Origin: Savagea sp.
GTDB taxonomy: Bacteria > Bacillota > Bacilli > Bacillales_A > Planococcaceae
DNA length: 5,837 nucleotides
Direction of reading: 5' to 3'
Assembly (NCBI GenBank): GCA_030146155.1
Contig: JASLCF010000044.1
Location: 1-5,837, forward strand
Shown here: piece by piece, positions 1 through 5,837 of the stretch
Position numbering within the stretch: position 1 is the first letter of the stretch
Layout of the letters: each line of letters begins with the position of its first letter
Translations under genes and position numbers: made by a program
The notes under the pieces: model-generated
Seen by the model: only the letters and a program-made list of their open reading frames with translations
What the model was told of the DNA's origin: nothing
Database searches by the model: none

Positions 1-11
1 AACAGTTGTTT

Positions 12-1520
12 TTAATGAAATTGATGTTCTGCCAAAGCAATCACGAGCGCATCCGCTACATCTGTTACTCCGCTACTGATATGATGGTCAATTAAAATGG
101 AGAAAATGAATGGCTCCCCATCTGCAGAAGTGACATACCCAGAAAGTGTAGCTACGCCTGAAAGCGAACCTGTTTTTGCACGTGCATTGTCTTGTGCTGC
201 AGAATTTTTCATGCGGTTACTTAAAGTACCACCAACCATGCGTTCTGGATCCCCAGCAATAGGTAATGAATTTTCTAAAGCAGCAAACCAATCTCTTTGC
301 TGTGCTTCAAACAAAAGTTGAGTTAAATCGTTAGCAGGAATAAAGTTTTGATGAGACATGCCTGAGCCATCACGTAATCGTATCGTTTGTCCGTTGACAC
401 CCAGTCCCGTAACAACCGATTGAATGACCTTTAATCCTTCTGTCCAACTTCCTTCACCAGCAACAACTTTTCCCATTTCCTTTGTCAGCATTTCCCCATG
501 CCCGTTATTACTTAGTTTCATAAATGGAATAAGCAATTCCTCTAAAGGCATAGATTGTTTGGATGTGAGTAAAGTGGCATGTTCAGGTGTTTCGGCAAAT
601 TGAATGTCATTTGCTCGAACGAGTGCGATGCCTTGTTCTTGGAGTGACTTTTTAAACACATCCATCACATAACCTGTTGGTTCCCATACAGAAACCCAAG
701 AGCGTGAGCGTACGCCTTCTAACGGAATCGTACCTTCAATGATTATCTGATTAGAACCGTGTTCTCGTTCAATTGAAATTTTTTTAGGCTGTCCTTTTTC
801 AACCGTAGTTGCCCGATTAACAATCGTCACATAATCGGTCTCTGGAGAAAGTGTGACTTTGGCTTCTTTACCAACTTCTGAATTGGCATTGACTTCAACT
901 ACCAATGTGCTCGTATCATAGTCGTCATCAGGCGATAAAGTTAATGCTGAAACTTGTGCACCTGTATAATATGGTTCATCTGACCAATTTAAATCTTGAG
1001 ATAATCGAACGTTATCATACCAAGTATCATCTCCAAAAAGTTGCCCATTTATTTTTTCAATTCCTTTTGCTTTTAAGTCTTTAGCAAATTGATCTAAATC
1101 GGCTTTGAGTAAAGTAGGATCACCTTTCCCTTTTAAATAGAGGTTGCCTTTTAGCATTTTCCCTTTTATCGTACCATCTGTTAACACTTCAGTAGAAAAT
1201 CGATAGTCCTTTCCTAACGTCTCCAATGCAGCTACGCCAGTTAGCAGTTTCATGTTCGAAGCGGGACGCAAGCGAGTATCTCCATATTGTGAGTAAAGAA
1301 CTTCGCCCGACTCTGCATGACGTACGCTCACACCTGTTATCGTTCCTTTTAATTGATCATTGGCAAGAATCGTATTCAATTGATTGTGAAGTGAATGCTC
1401 ATCATCGGAAGCGCTTACAAATTCTTTTGAAGAGGAGTGTGAAAGAGAAGAAAATACGAGTAAAGCAAGAAGTAGCCATAGAATAGTAGCTTTCATTTTC
1501 ATTGGTTTCATCTGTGTCAT
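12..1520 (-). CDS. dacC: D-alanyl-D-alanine carboxypeptidase/endopeptidase, PBP4a (DacC) type, peptidase family S13
   Basis: This is a secreted low-molecular-mass class C penicillin-binding protein. The family removes the terminal D-Ala from peptidoglycan stem peptides and can cleave cross-links outside the membrane. All three active-site motifs are present: SNMK (residues 88-91, nucleophile S88 and K91), SNN (337-339) and KTG (449-451), plus the family-typical DGSGMS (384-389). The roughly 250 residues between the first two motifs match the inserted domains II and III of S13 enzymes. The segments around GDDTWYDNVRLS (163-174) and SALTLSPDDDYD (191-202) recall Bacillus subtilis DacC from memory, and 502 aa is close to that protein's length. 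A signal peptide is evident, with lysines at 5, 8 and 10 and a hydrophobic core at about 12-25; the cleavage site is uncertain. The start is ambiguous: AGAAAGG directly abuts the first ATG, whereas Met4 (1509-1511) lies 9 nt beyond it and is probably the real start. The gene looks intact and has its own upstream control region. Confidence 0.93.
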   Translation of the reverse strand: MTQMKPMKMKATILWLLLALLVFSSLSHSSSKEFVSASDDEHSLHNQLNTILANDQLKGTITGVSVRHAESGEVLYSQYGDTRLRPASNMKLLTGVAALETLGKDYRFSTEVLTDGTIKGKMLKGNLYLKGKGDPTLLKADLDQFAKDLKAKGIEKINGQLFGDDTWYDNVRLSQDLNWSDEPYYTGAQVSALTLSPDDDYDTSTLVVEVNANSEVGKEAKVTLSPETDYVTIVNRATTVEKGQPKKISIEREHGSNQIIIEGTIPLEGVRSRSWVSVWEPTGYVMDVFKKSLQEQGIALVRANDIQFAETPEHATLLTSKQSMPLEELLIPFMKLSNNGHGEMLTKEMGKVVAGEGSWTEGLKVIQSVVTGLGVNGQTIRLRDGSGMSHQNFIPANDLTQLLFEAQQRDWFAALENSLPIAGDPERMVGGTLSNRMKNSAAQDNARAKTGSLSGVATLSGYVTSADGEPFIFSILIDHHISSGVTDVADALVIALAEHQFH

Positions 1521-1527
1521 CCTTTCT
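1521..1527 (-). promoter_or_regulatory. Ribosome binding site of dacC that favours the Met4 start
   Basis: On the minus strand AGAAAGG lies immediately before the first in-frame ATG (1518-1520), leaving no spacer. It sits 9 nt before the fourth-codon ATG (1509-1511), a normal distance. A second purine-rich match, AAAGGA, ends 12 nt before the first ATG, which is rather long. The sequence therefore favours initiation at Met4, giving a 499-residue precursor; either start leaves the signal peptide intact. Confidence 0.55.
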
Positions 1528-1609
1528 GTAGTTCCTTTGTGATTTTTTAGTCTTTTGTATGACGATTTGAAGAAAGATTAAATGAAAAGTAGAGAAAAAA
1601 AAGGGGGTT

Positions 1610-1628
1610 GAATCACTGGGAATGATTC
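1610..1628. repeat. Short inverted repeat in the dacC leader region (6-bp arms)
   Basis: GAATCA and TGATTC form a perfect 6-bp inverted repeat around a 7-nt centre. If dacC is transcribed from the candidate promoter at 1636-1664, this element lies at the very 5' end of the mRNA and could form a weak hairpin, or it could be an operator half-site pair. On the plus strand it is followed by GTTTTT, which resembles a weak terminator, but no plus-strand gene upstream needs one. Arms this short can arise by chance in AT-rich DNA. Confidence 0.35.
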
Positions 1629-1635
1629 GTTTTTA

Positions 1636-1664
1636 ATATTATCAGACTATTCTGATACATACAA
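1636..1664 (-). promoter_or_regulatory. Candidate sigma-A-type promoter for dacC
   Basis: Read on the minus strand, TTGTAT (1659-1664) is separated by 17 nt from TAATAT (1636-1641). An overlapping alternative -10, GATAAT (1638-1643), is a better hexamer match but leaves only a 15-nt spacer. Both hexamers are imperfect. The site lies about 115-145 bp upstream of the gene and just beyond the terminator of the ABC operon, which is where an independent dacC promoter would be expected. No good SigH-type promoter was recognised, although SigH is known to transcribe dacC in B. subtilis. Confidence 0.45.
1640..1657. promoter_or_regulatory. Perfect 7-4-7 inverted repeat, operator-like, inside the dacC promoter spacer
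   Basis: TATCAGA and TCTGATA are exact reverse complements separated by CTAT. The 18-bp dyad occupies almost exactly the space between the candidate -35 and -10 hexamers and overlaps the -10. That placement suits a dimeric repressor that blocks RNA polymerase. I do not recognise the half-site as that of a named regulator, and no regulator gene is present in the window. The palindrome is visible directly; the operator role is inference. Confidence 0.45.
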
Positions 1665-1707
1665 TAAGGAATAGGGAATAAAAATAGTGTAGGCAAAAGA
1701 CCTATGT

Positions 1708-1744
1708 AAAAAACAAGTTCAACATTTCGTTGAACTTGTTTTTT
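1708..1744 (-). terminator. Intrinsic terminator of the ABC transporter operon, potentially bidirectional
   Basis: A perfect 16-bp inverted repeat (1708-1723 and 1729-1744) surrounds a 5-nt loop. The core stem pairs CAAGTTCAAC with GTTGAACTTG, and the outer A and T runs give a six-T tract on either strand. It begins 26 bp downstream of the permease stop codon on the minus strand, so it should end the ABC mRNA and isolate dacC from it. No plus-strand gene upstream in the window would use it in the other direction. Confidence 0.88.
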
Positions 1745-1770
1745 ATGAAAGTCTTTCTTTCGACGAGCTG

Positions 1771-4287
1771 TTACAATTTATTTTTACGTTTGAGCCAAAT
1801 GGAACTAATGATAGTGAAAAGGAATGTACAGCCTAGTAACACAAACACACCAGTCTGTAGTGTGAGGTTTGGATTATTGAGTAATGCAGAAAACTCCCCA
1901 TTCACAACTTTAGGAAGATTTAAATACATAAAAGGAGACAGGTGAGCTTGGTCGACTAACCCTTGTTCGCTCAAAAGATAACCGATGATACTTAGTAATA
2001 ATGTAGTGCCTAAAACAGTCATTGGATGATTCAAAAATACGGATAACAAGAGAGATAAACTGAGTAAAAAGAGTGTGGCACATAAGAAAAGAACAAAGTT
2101 ATCGATGAGGTAATCACCTAATGCAACGAAATGACCTCCACCTTCAAAAGTTCGAATTCCTGTATATTCTGTAGTTTCCATGAACTTTTTACTCACATAA
2201 CGTAAAACGGGATAATCCCAATCCCCAAACCGATTAAAAAGGGTTCCCGTACCGACGACGACAAGGATTAACCCTAAGCTACTGAATAGCATAAAGAATG
2301 TGGCTTGTATTCCTTTCCCGAAGAGAATCGCTTGCTCGGTGATGGGTTGTGTTTTTAATAGTCGGATTGTAGGTTTTTTTCCTTTCTCGCTTGCCAATCC
2401 GCCTCCAACTAAAAATAAAAATAGTAGGATTGGAATCAAGTAGAAATAGTGAGTGAAGTAGAAATAAAGAGAAAATAATCCACTGGCATCAACTTTTCGG
2501 TTTCTTTTTTCCCAATCTTTTTGACTTTCTGGTTCATCATGCCATTCGTCATAAATAGTTGGAATGAAATTTCCAGCAAATACAGGTTGAATGTTGTGCG
2601 TCATGAGCCATTCCTTTTCTGCAATGCTCACCTCGAAAGAAAACGGGCTAATCTTTTTCGTTCCTTCTGTTTCGCTATATATGGATTGAGTATGTTCCAC
2701 ACTATTCAGTTGATGAGCTTGTAAGGTCTGCCAATCGTTTGCTTTATAGGCGGCAATTACCGTTTTTACATGCTCTAATTCTTCCCAAAAAGAGTCAATC
2801 ATTTTTTCCAACTTTTCAATTTGGTCAGTGTATTGATTGATGAGAAATTGATCTTCTGCTTCTTCTGCCGCTTGGAGTTCTCGTTCAAATCGCTCAATGC
2901 TTTCTCGCATGGAGGAAGCTGATTCATAGGTATTATATTCTGCCTCATAAATCATCTCTTCAAAATAAGCCATTTCTTTGTTTTTCGCTTGTTGATTTAA
3001 TAAAAAATAACCAAAAATGATGAAAAGAATGAAGATGACAACTAGTTGTTTAAATAAACCATTTCGACGCATCTTCCGCCATTCCAATGTGTGAATCGCC
3101 CAAATTGGACGACTGGTAGTCTTTGTTTTCCCTTTTCGAAAGGGTTTTTTATGGTCCGACAAACCAGTATGAAAGAACTCAATTGCGGGTATTCGAATCG
3201 CCATTACAAGTAAAATGATACTCCAAGTCAATGCACTCAAAGGGAAGAGCACATCTGAATTTCCTGGTAAGGTAGTTTGGATTTCTGCAATGTGCAAGAG
3301 ATAAAATGGATTGAATGCAGACTGTAACGGACTGTATAAAGTTGTAACAAAAAAACCACTAATGAGTAGGAGTCCTGTCACCATCAGTGCACCAAACGAA
3401 TGTTTGATCCACATGCTGACCAAAAAATGTAAACTAAAGGCAAAGAGGGCTGCCCCTAAAAATAAGATTCCCCCACGCAGTAAATAAGTAGATGTCGCAA
3501 GAAGGGTGAAATTGTCCCCATTTGCTAACAGTTGGGGATAGCTAAGGTTCAACGTCTCCTCACCGAATAATAAAGGAATGGCTAACCCGGCAGTGACCAC
3601 TAAACCTATGTAGACCAAAATGACCAACACAATGCTTGCAAATTTAGCCATGATGATTTGCGATTGACGCAAAGGTTGAGTCTTCAGTGTGGACCAAGTA
3701 TGTTGTATTTTTTCAACTGTAATCGTATTTCCAAAAAACAACATCAAAATGAAAAGACCGAGTGCACCAAATAGGTAGCTACTACTCTCCTTTAAAACAA
3801 GTGCAGGGGAGAGAGGATATTGTTCATCTGTATAAGGAAGTTGGTGTGTTAACGTCCATTTGTTTTTTGAAATGACTTTTTCCTTGACCGTCCCTTGTAA
3901 AATATCGAATTCGCCACCCGCTTCTTCAAACGCAATGAGATTCGTTAAGAAATCCCCCTCATAGGTCGGAATGTCTGCCCATTCATTATTGAAGATGGCA
4001 CTTTTCCATTTGAATAATGCAGTTGCCATTTGGTTTGAATGATCGTATTGTTTTTCTTGCTCAGCATCCATGGCTTCCTCGCGGTACAAAGCATTCAGTT
4101 TTGCATATAATTCATCTGTTTTGTAAGCATAACGTTGCATCTCTAAAATAGCTCGGTCTTGCGTCTTTTCTTGTTGTAAAAGATTTTGTGTAAATACGCC
4201 TCCTATGACTAGTAAAATGATAAAAAACAGCCCGACTAATTTACGTTGACGCCACAGTTTCGTTACTTCAAATTTAAAAAGTTTCAC
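1771..4287 (-). CDS. Large ABC-2-type transporter permease with two tandem homologous halves
   Basis: This is the membrane subunit of the ABC exporter whose ATPase is encoded just upstream. The 838 residues fall into two similar halves, each with about six predicted membrane segments. In half one these lie near residues 18-35, 170-190, 213-240, 268-291, 297-317 and 347-366. In half two they lie near 411-430, 607-632, 660-682, 729-752, 756-773 and 812-833. Each half starts with a basic amphipathic stretch, has a large extracytoplasmic region after its first segment (about 36-168 and 431-606, the latter with a charged, coiled-coil-like helix at about 455-515), and carries LKTQP after its second segment (201-205 and 644-648). 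NPFYLL (326-331) and SPFMYL (784-789) also correspond. Typical ABC-2 permeases are about half this length and dimerise, so this is best read as a fused pseudodimer. The start is GTG, overlapping the ATPase stop as GTGA, with GGATGAGG upstream. The substrate is unknown; peptide or antibiotic export and envelope-related transport are all possible. Confidence 0.88.
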   Translation of the reverse strand: MKLFKFEVTKLWRQRKLVGLFFIILLVIGGVFTQNLLQQEKTQDRAILEMQRYAYKTDELYAKLNALYREEAMDAEQEKQYDHSNQMATALFKWKSAIFNNEWADIPTYEGDFLTNLIAFEEAGGEFDILQGTVKEKVISKNKWTLTHQLPYTDEQYPLSPALVLKESSSYLFGALGLFILMLFFGNTITVEKIQHTWSTLKTQPLRQSQIIMAKFASIVLVILVYIGLVVTAGLAIPLLFGEETLNLSYPQLLANGDNFTLLATSTYLLRGGILFLGAALFAFSLHFLVSMWIKHSFGALMVTGLLLISGFFVTTLYSPLQSAFNPFYLLHIAEIQTTLPGNSDVLFPLSALTWSIILLVMAIRIPAIEFFHTGLSDHKKPFRKGKTKTTSRPIWAIHTLEWRKMRRNGLFKQLVVIFILFIIFGYFLLNQQAKNKEMAYFEEMIYEAEYNTYESASSMRESIERFERELQAAEEAEDQFLINQYTDQIEKLEKMIDSFWEELEHVKTVIAAYKANDWQTLQAHQLNSVEHTQSIYSETEGTKKISPFSFEVSIAEKEWLMTHNIQPVFAGNFIPTIYDEWHDEPESQKDWEKRNRKVDASGLFSLYFYFTHYFYLIPILLFLFLVGGGLASEKGKKPTIRLLKTQPITEQAILFGKGIQATFFMLFSSLGLILVVVGTGTLFNRFGDWDYPVLRYVSKKFMETTEYTGIRTFEGGGHFVALGDYLIDNFVLFLCATLFLLSLSLLLSVFLNHPMTVLGTTLLLSIIGYLLSEQGLVDQAHLSPFMYLNLPKVVNGEFSALLNNPNLTLQTGVFVLLGCTFLFTIISSIWLKRKNKL

Positions 4288-5168
4288 TGGGCCTCATCCT
4301 TTTCATCAAAAATTTTACGATACCTTACTTCTGATCCTTGTACTTGTTTTTCAATATCTAATAAAGGAATGTTGTGGGCTTCTAATACTTGTATCACTTC
4401 ATTCAAGTCTGTCTGCGTTTGTGCGATTTTTAGTCCATCTGCTAAAGCTTCAACAGGGATAGCAGCATGGTTTAAAGCATTGAGAGCCTGTGTAACATCT
4501 GCTACTTTCAGTTCGTAATAAATTTGTTCAAAAGCGGCAAGATCTTCTTGAATTAATTGGCCTTCTTTTAGAAATAAAATGGTAGACGTCACACGGTCTA
4601 TTTCTCCTAAATTATGTGAAGATAATAGTACGGTTGTTCCATTTTCAGCCAACTCTAATAAGAGTTCACGAACACGAATAGCACTTGTAGGGTCTAGTCC
4701 ATTTAATGGTTCGTCTAAAATTAGAAGTTTTGGTTCGTTGACGAGCGCCATCGTGAGTAAGAGATGTTGTTTCATCCCTAGCGAATAATGACTCACTTTT
4801 TTATTCAAGTAACCTGTGATGCCAATGCGTTCAGCCGTTTTCATGAGTTGTGCTTTAGTAATTCCTTGGATATCGCCTATCATTTGAAGGTGATCATAGC
4901 CAGTTAAATAATCGTAAAGCACGGAGTTGTCTTGCATATAAGCGATTTCTTTAAAAATATGCGGGTCTTGATTACTTCGATTGAGAATCGTAACTTCACC
5001 GCGATCTGCTGTCACCAGATTTGTAATCACATTGAGTAAAGTCGATTTACCAGAACCATTTGGACCTACTAATGCAAGAATTTGTGGGTCGTTAATTTCA
5101 AACGATATGCCCTTGAGTACTTGTTGTTTCCCGTAAGATTTATGAATGTTTTTGACAGATAAAATCAT
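4284..5168 (-). CDS. ABC transporter ATP-binding protein (ABC-2 exporter / DrrA-BcrA-like group)
   Basis: This is the cytoplasmic ATPase that powers the adjacent permease. The nucleotide-binding elements are complete and in order: Walker A GPNGSGKST (35-43), Q-loop Gln79 in YMQDN, signature YSLGMKQ (128-134), Walker B KLLILDEP (147-154) with catalytic Glu153, D-loop NGLDP (156-160) and switch His185 in SSHN. The signature SLGMK in place of LSGGQ is common in ABC-2 exporter ATPases. His135 follows it where the group often has Arg. Residues from about 210 to 294 form a C-terminal extension like the accessory domain of DrrA-type proteins. The ATG is preceded on the minus strand by AGGGGGG with a 6-nt gap. 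The stop overlaps the permease start by four bases, so the two are probably translationally coupled and made together. Only one ATPase gene is present, so a homodimer is expected. The substrate cannot be assigned from this subunit. Confidence 0.95.
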   Translation of the reverse strand: MILSVKNIHKSYGKQQVLKGISFEINDPQILALVGPNGSGKSTLLNVITNLVTADRGEVTILNRSNQDPHIFKEIAYMQDNSVLYDYLTGYDHLQMIGDIQGITKAQLMKTAERIGITGYLNKKVSHYSLGMKQHLLLTMALVNEPKLLILDEPLNGLDPTSAIRVRELLLELAENGTTVLLSSHNLGEIDRVTSTILFLKEGQLIQEDLAAFEQIYYELKVADVTQALNALNHAAIPVEALADGLKIAQTQTDLNEVIQVLEAHNIPLLDIEKQVQGSEVRYRKIFDEKDEAQ

Positions 5169-5174
5169 CTATTT

Positions 5175-5181
5175 CCCCCCT
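5175..5181 (-). promoter_or_regulatory. Ribosome binding site of the ABC ATPase gene
   Basis: On the minus strand AGGGGGG ends 6 nt before the ATG at 5166-5168, which supports that start. The divergent gene at 5413 uses a similar G-run site. I found no convincing -35/-10 pair for this operon in 5169-5412. TACAAT hexamers occur on the minus strand within the two TGTACA repeats, but neither has a good -35 partner. Confidence 0.6.
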
Positions 5182-5244
5182 ATAATTTTAATACACAGTG
5201 ATTGAAAGCGTTATCATTTCGTTGTTGAATAATGGATGGATGCT

Positions 5245-5328
5245 ATTGTACATTCTATTTTTTTAATATTTATTCCATCATTTAACAAGATTTGCTTAAT
5301 TGTCCTCCTTTACACTATAATTGTACAT
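5245..5328. repeat. Pair of 9-bp direct repeats (ATTGTACAT) in the divergent intergenic region
   Basis: ATTGTACAT occurs at 5245-5253 and again at 5320-5328, 75 bp apart, and each copy contains the palindrome TGTACA. The second copy overlaps the end of the plus-strand -10 box at 5316-5321, and the first lies between it and the ABC operon start. They could be binding sites for a regulator of either gene, but a repeat of this length may be chance in a 240-bp AT-rich region. Confidence 0.3.
5292..5321 (+). promoter_or_regulatory. Sigma-A-type promoter for the DUF2691-like gene
   Basis: TTGCTT (5292-5297) is followed after 18 nt by a perfect TATAAT (5316-5321). Transcription would start near 5328, giving a leader of about 85 nt before the start codon at 5413. 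The leader would contain the long hairpin at 5340-5381. Confidence 0.65.
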
Positions 5329-5339
5329 GAATGTGGACA

Positions 5340-5381
5340 CAGAATCTTCAATTATTCATAAAAGAATAATTGAAGATTCTG
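5340..5381 (+). promoter_or_regulatory. Perfect 18-bp inverted repeat (hairpin) in the leader of the DUF2691-like gene
   Basis: The arms 5340-5357 and 5364-5381 are exact reverse complements around a 6-nt loop, ATAAAA. There is no T tract after the stem on either strand, so it is not a standard intrinsic terminator. If the promoter at 5292-5321 is used, the stem starts about 12 nt into the mRNA and ends 19 nt before the G-run ribosome site. It could be a 5' mRNA-stabilising stem, an RNase III target or a long operator. The structure is seen directly; its role is inferred. Confidence 0.75.
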
Positions 5382-5400
5382 AGATATAAAATCATCAACT

Positions 5401-5405
5401 GGGGG
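5401..5405 (+). promoter_or_regulatory. Ribosome binding site deciding the start at 5413
   Basis: The run GGGGG ends 7 nt before the ATG at 5413. An in-frame ATG at 5407 lies only 1 nt after the run and is too close for normal initiation, so 5413 is preferred. The other start would add only two residues. Confidence 0.65.
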
Positions 5406-5412
5406 AATGGAT

Positions 5413-5837
5413 ATGAATGAAGTAGGCATCGTTTGTACGGTACCGAATCAATGGGGGAGAAGGCTACATGAATGGTTAGGCAAAGAATTGAATCAGACTT
5501 CTATTTGGGTGAGCCAAGGAACAGAAGAAATTTTATACGATTCTTCTTACGAGGAGATCGAGATAGAAAAACGAATAAGAACGAATGAAGAAATGAAACA
5601 ACGACTAGGAAAGAAGCCGTATTATCCAATATTTGCAACATTCGCCATCTATTTTAAGTCAGATGAGATAGCGACGGAAATCACTAATGTTCAAGATTTT
5701 ATAACGTCGTCTTGTGATGTACTCCTTTCAATAGTAGATGTCACAGAAGTCGTCCTACTCGTAAAAGATCATGCGAGGTTGCAAGAATTGCGGACCGAAT
5801 TAGAACCTTATATCGATACCATTTGCTATGCAACAAC
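5413..5837 (+). CDS. DUF2691-like protein of unknown function (5' part, cut by the window end)
   Basis: The open frame encodes 141 complete codons with no stop and leaves the window on the right. It has no signal peptide or membrane segment and looks like a soluble cytoplasmic protein. It is rich in acidic and charged residues, with a charged stretch at about 47-68. The pattern near the N-terminus (VPNQWGRRLHEWL, 10-22), then YYPIFATF (70-77), NVQDFITSSCDVLLSIVD (92-109) and a KDHARLQELR stretch (118-127) resembles my recollection of DUF2691 proteins of Bacillus, which are about 150-160 residues, so only a short C-terminal piece is probably missing. This family assignment comes from memory and is moderate. 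No catalytic motif is recognisable. The gene is transcribed away from the ABC operon, with its own promoter and a long leader hairpin. Confidence 0.8.
   Translation, partial: MNEVGIVCTVPNQWGRRLHEWLGKELNQTSIWVSQGTEEILYDSSYEEIEIEKRIRTNEEMKQRLGKKPYYPIFATFAIYFKSDEIATEITNVQDFITSSCDVLLSIVDVTEVVLLVKDHARLQELRTELEPYIDTICYAT

Noticed and set aside
1..11. AACAGTTGTT at the left edge as a possible terminator arm of dacC
   Set aside because: The sequence ends there, so no stem or T tract can be established.
97..321. Plus-strand open frame of 74 codons opposite the carboxypeptidase gene
   Set aside because: It lies entirely inside dacC on the other strand, resembles no known protein, and is explained by the conserved coding sequence of dacC.
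1226..1486. Plus-strand open frame of 86 codons opposite the dacC 5' end
   Set aside because: It is antisense to the SNMK motif region and signal peptide of a clear gene, and no good ribosome site was found.
1730..1945. Plus-strand open frame of 71 codons beginning in the terminator
   Set aside because: It starts inside the terminator stem and overlaps the permease C-terminus antisense; its hydrophobic start mirrors T-rich DNA.
2521..2724. Plus-strand open frame of 67 codons opposite the permease
   Set aside because: It is an antisense shadow of the permease with no recognisable family.
4246..4788. Two plus-strand open frames (4246-4518 and 4579-4788) opposite the ATPase
   Set aside because: Both are antisense to a gene with complete ABC motifs and have no independent support.
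5340..5381. Long hairpin considered as an intrinsic terminator or insertion-element end
   Set aside because: There is no T tract on either side, no target-site duplication was seen, and no transposase or second copy is present in the window.
5159..5396. ATAAAATCATC found at 5159-5169 and 5386-5396
   Set aside because: The first copy is mostly the fixed start of the ATPase coding sequence, so an 11-bp match in AT-rich DNA is most likely coincidence.

Overview
The window looks like chromosomal DNA from a low-GC Gram-positive bacterium, probably Bacillales (Bacillaceae or Planococcaceae). The basis is AT-rich sequence, G-rich Shine-Dalgarno sites, intrinsic terminators with T tracts, a PBP4a/DacC-type carboxypeptidase and a protein resembling the Bacillus-associated DUF2691 family. 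The genus is an inference and was not tested by any search.

Layout from left to right. Positions 12-1520 (minus strand) hold a complete secreted D-Ala-D-Ala carboxypeptidase of peptidase family S13 (dacC-like). Positions 1521-1770 are its upstream region. They contain a candidate promoter whose spacer is filled by a perfect 7-4-7 inverted repeat, a second weaker dyad, and a strong bidirectional-type terminator that closes the next transcription unit. Positions 1771-5168 (minus strand) hold a two-gene ABC exporter operon: an ATP-binding protein (4284-5168), then a very large permease (1771-4287) that overlaps it by four bases and starts at GTG. The permease is an internally duplicated 6+6 transmembrane protein with a sizeable extracytoplasmic domain in each half. 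Positions 5169-5412 are a divergent intergenic region with a good plus-strand promoter and a perfect 18-bp hairpin in the predicted leader. Positions 5413-5837 (plus strand) hold the 5' part of a DUF2691-like gene that runs off the window.

How the genes relate. The ATPase and permease should form one membrane transporter, most simply two ATPase subunits on one pseudodimeric permease. Its substrate cannot be read from the sequence. The carboxypeptidase trims cell-wall peptide stems outside the membrane. A terminator separates it from the ABC operon and it has its own promoter region, so the neighbourhood alone does not show a functional link. The DUF2691-like gene is transcribed away from the transporter and has no known function. 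I see no mobile element, CRISPR array, RNA gene or phage gene. The window is mostly ordinary; the most unusual parts are the duplicated permease and the two inverted repeats in control regions.
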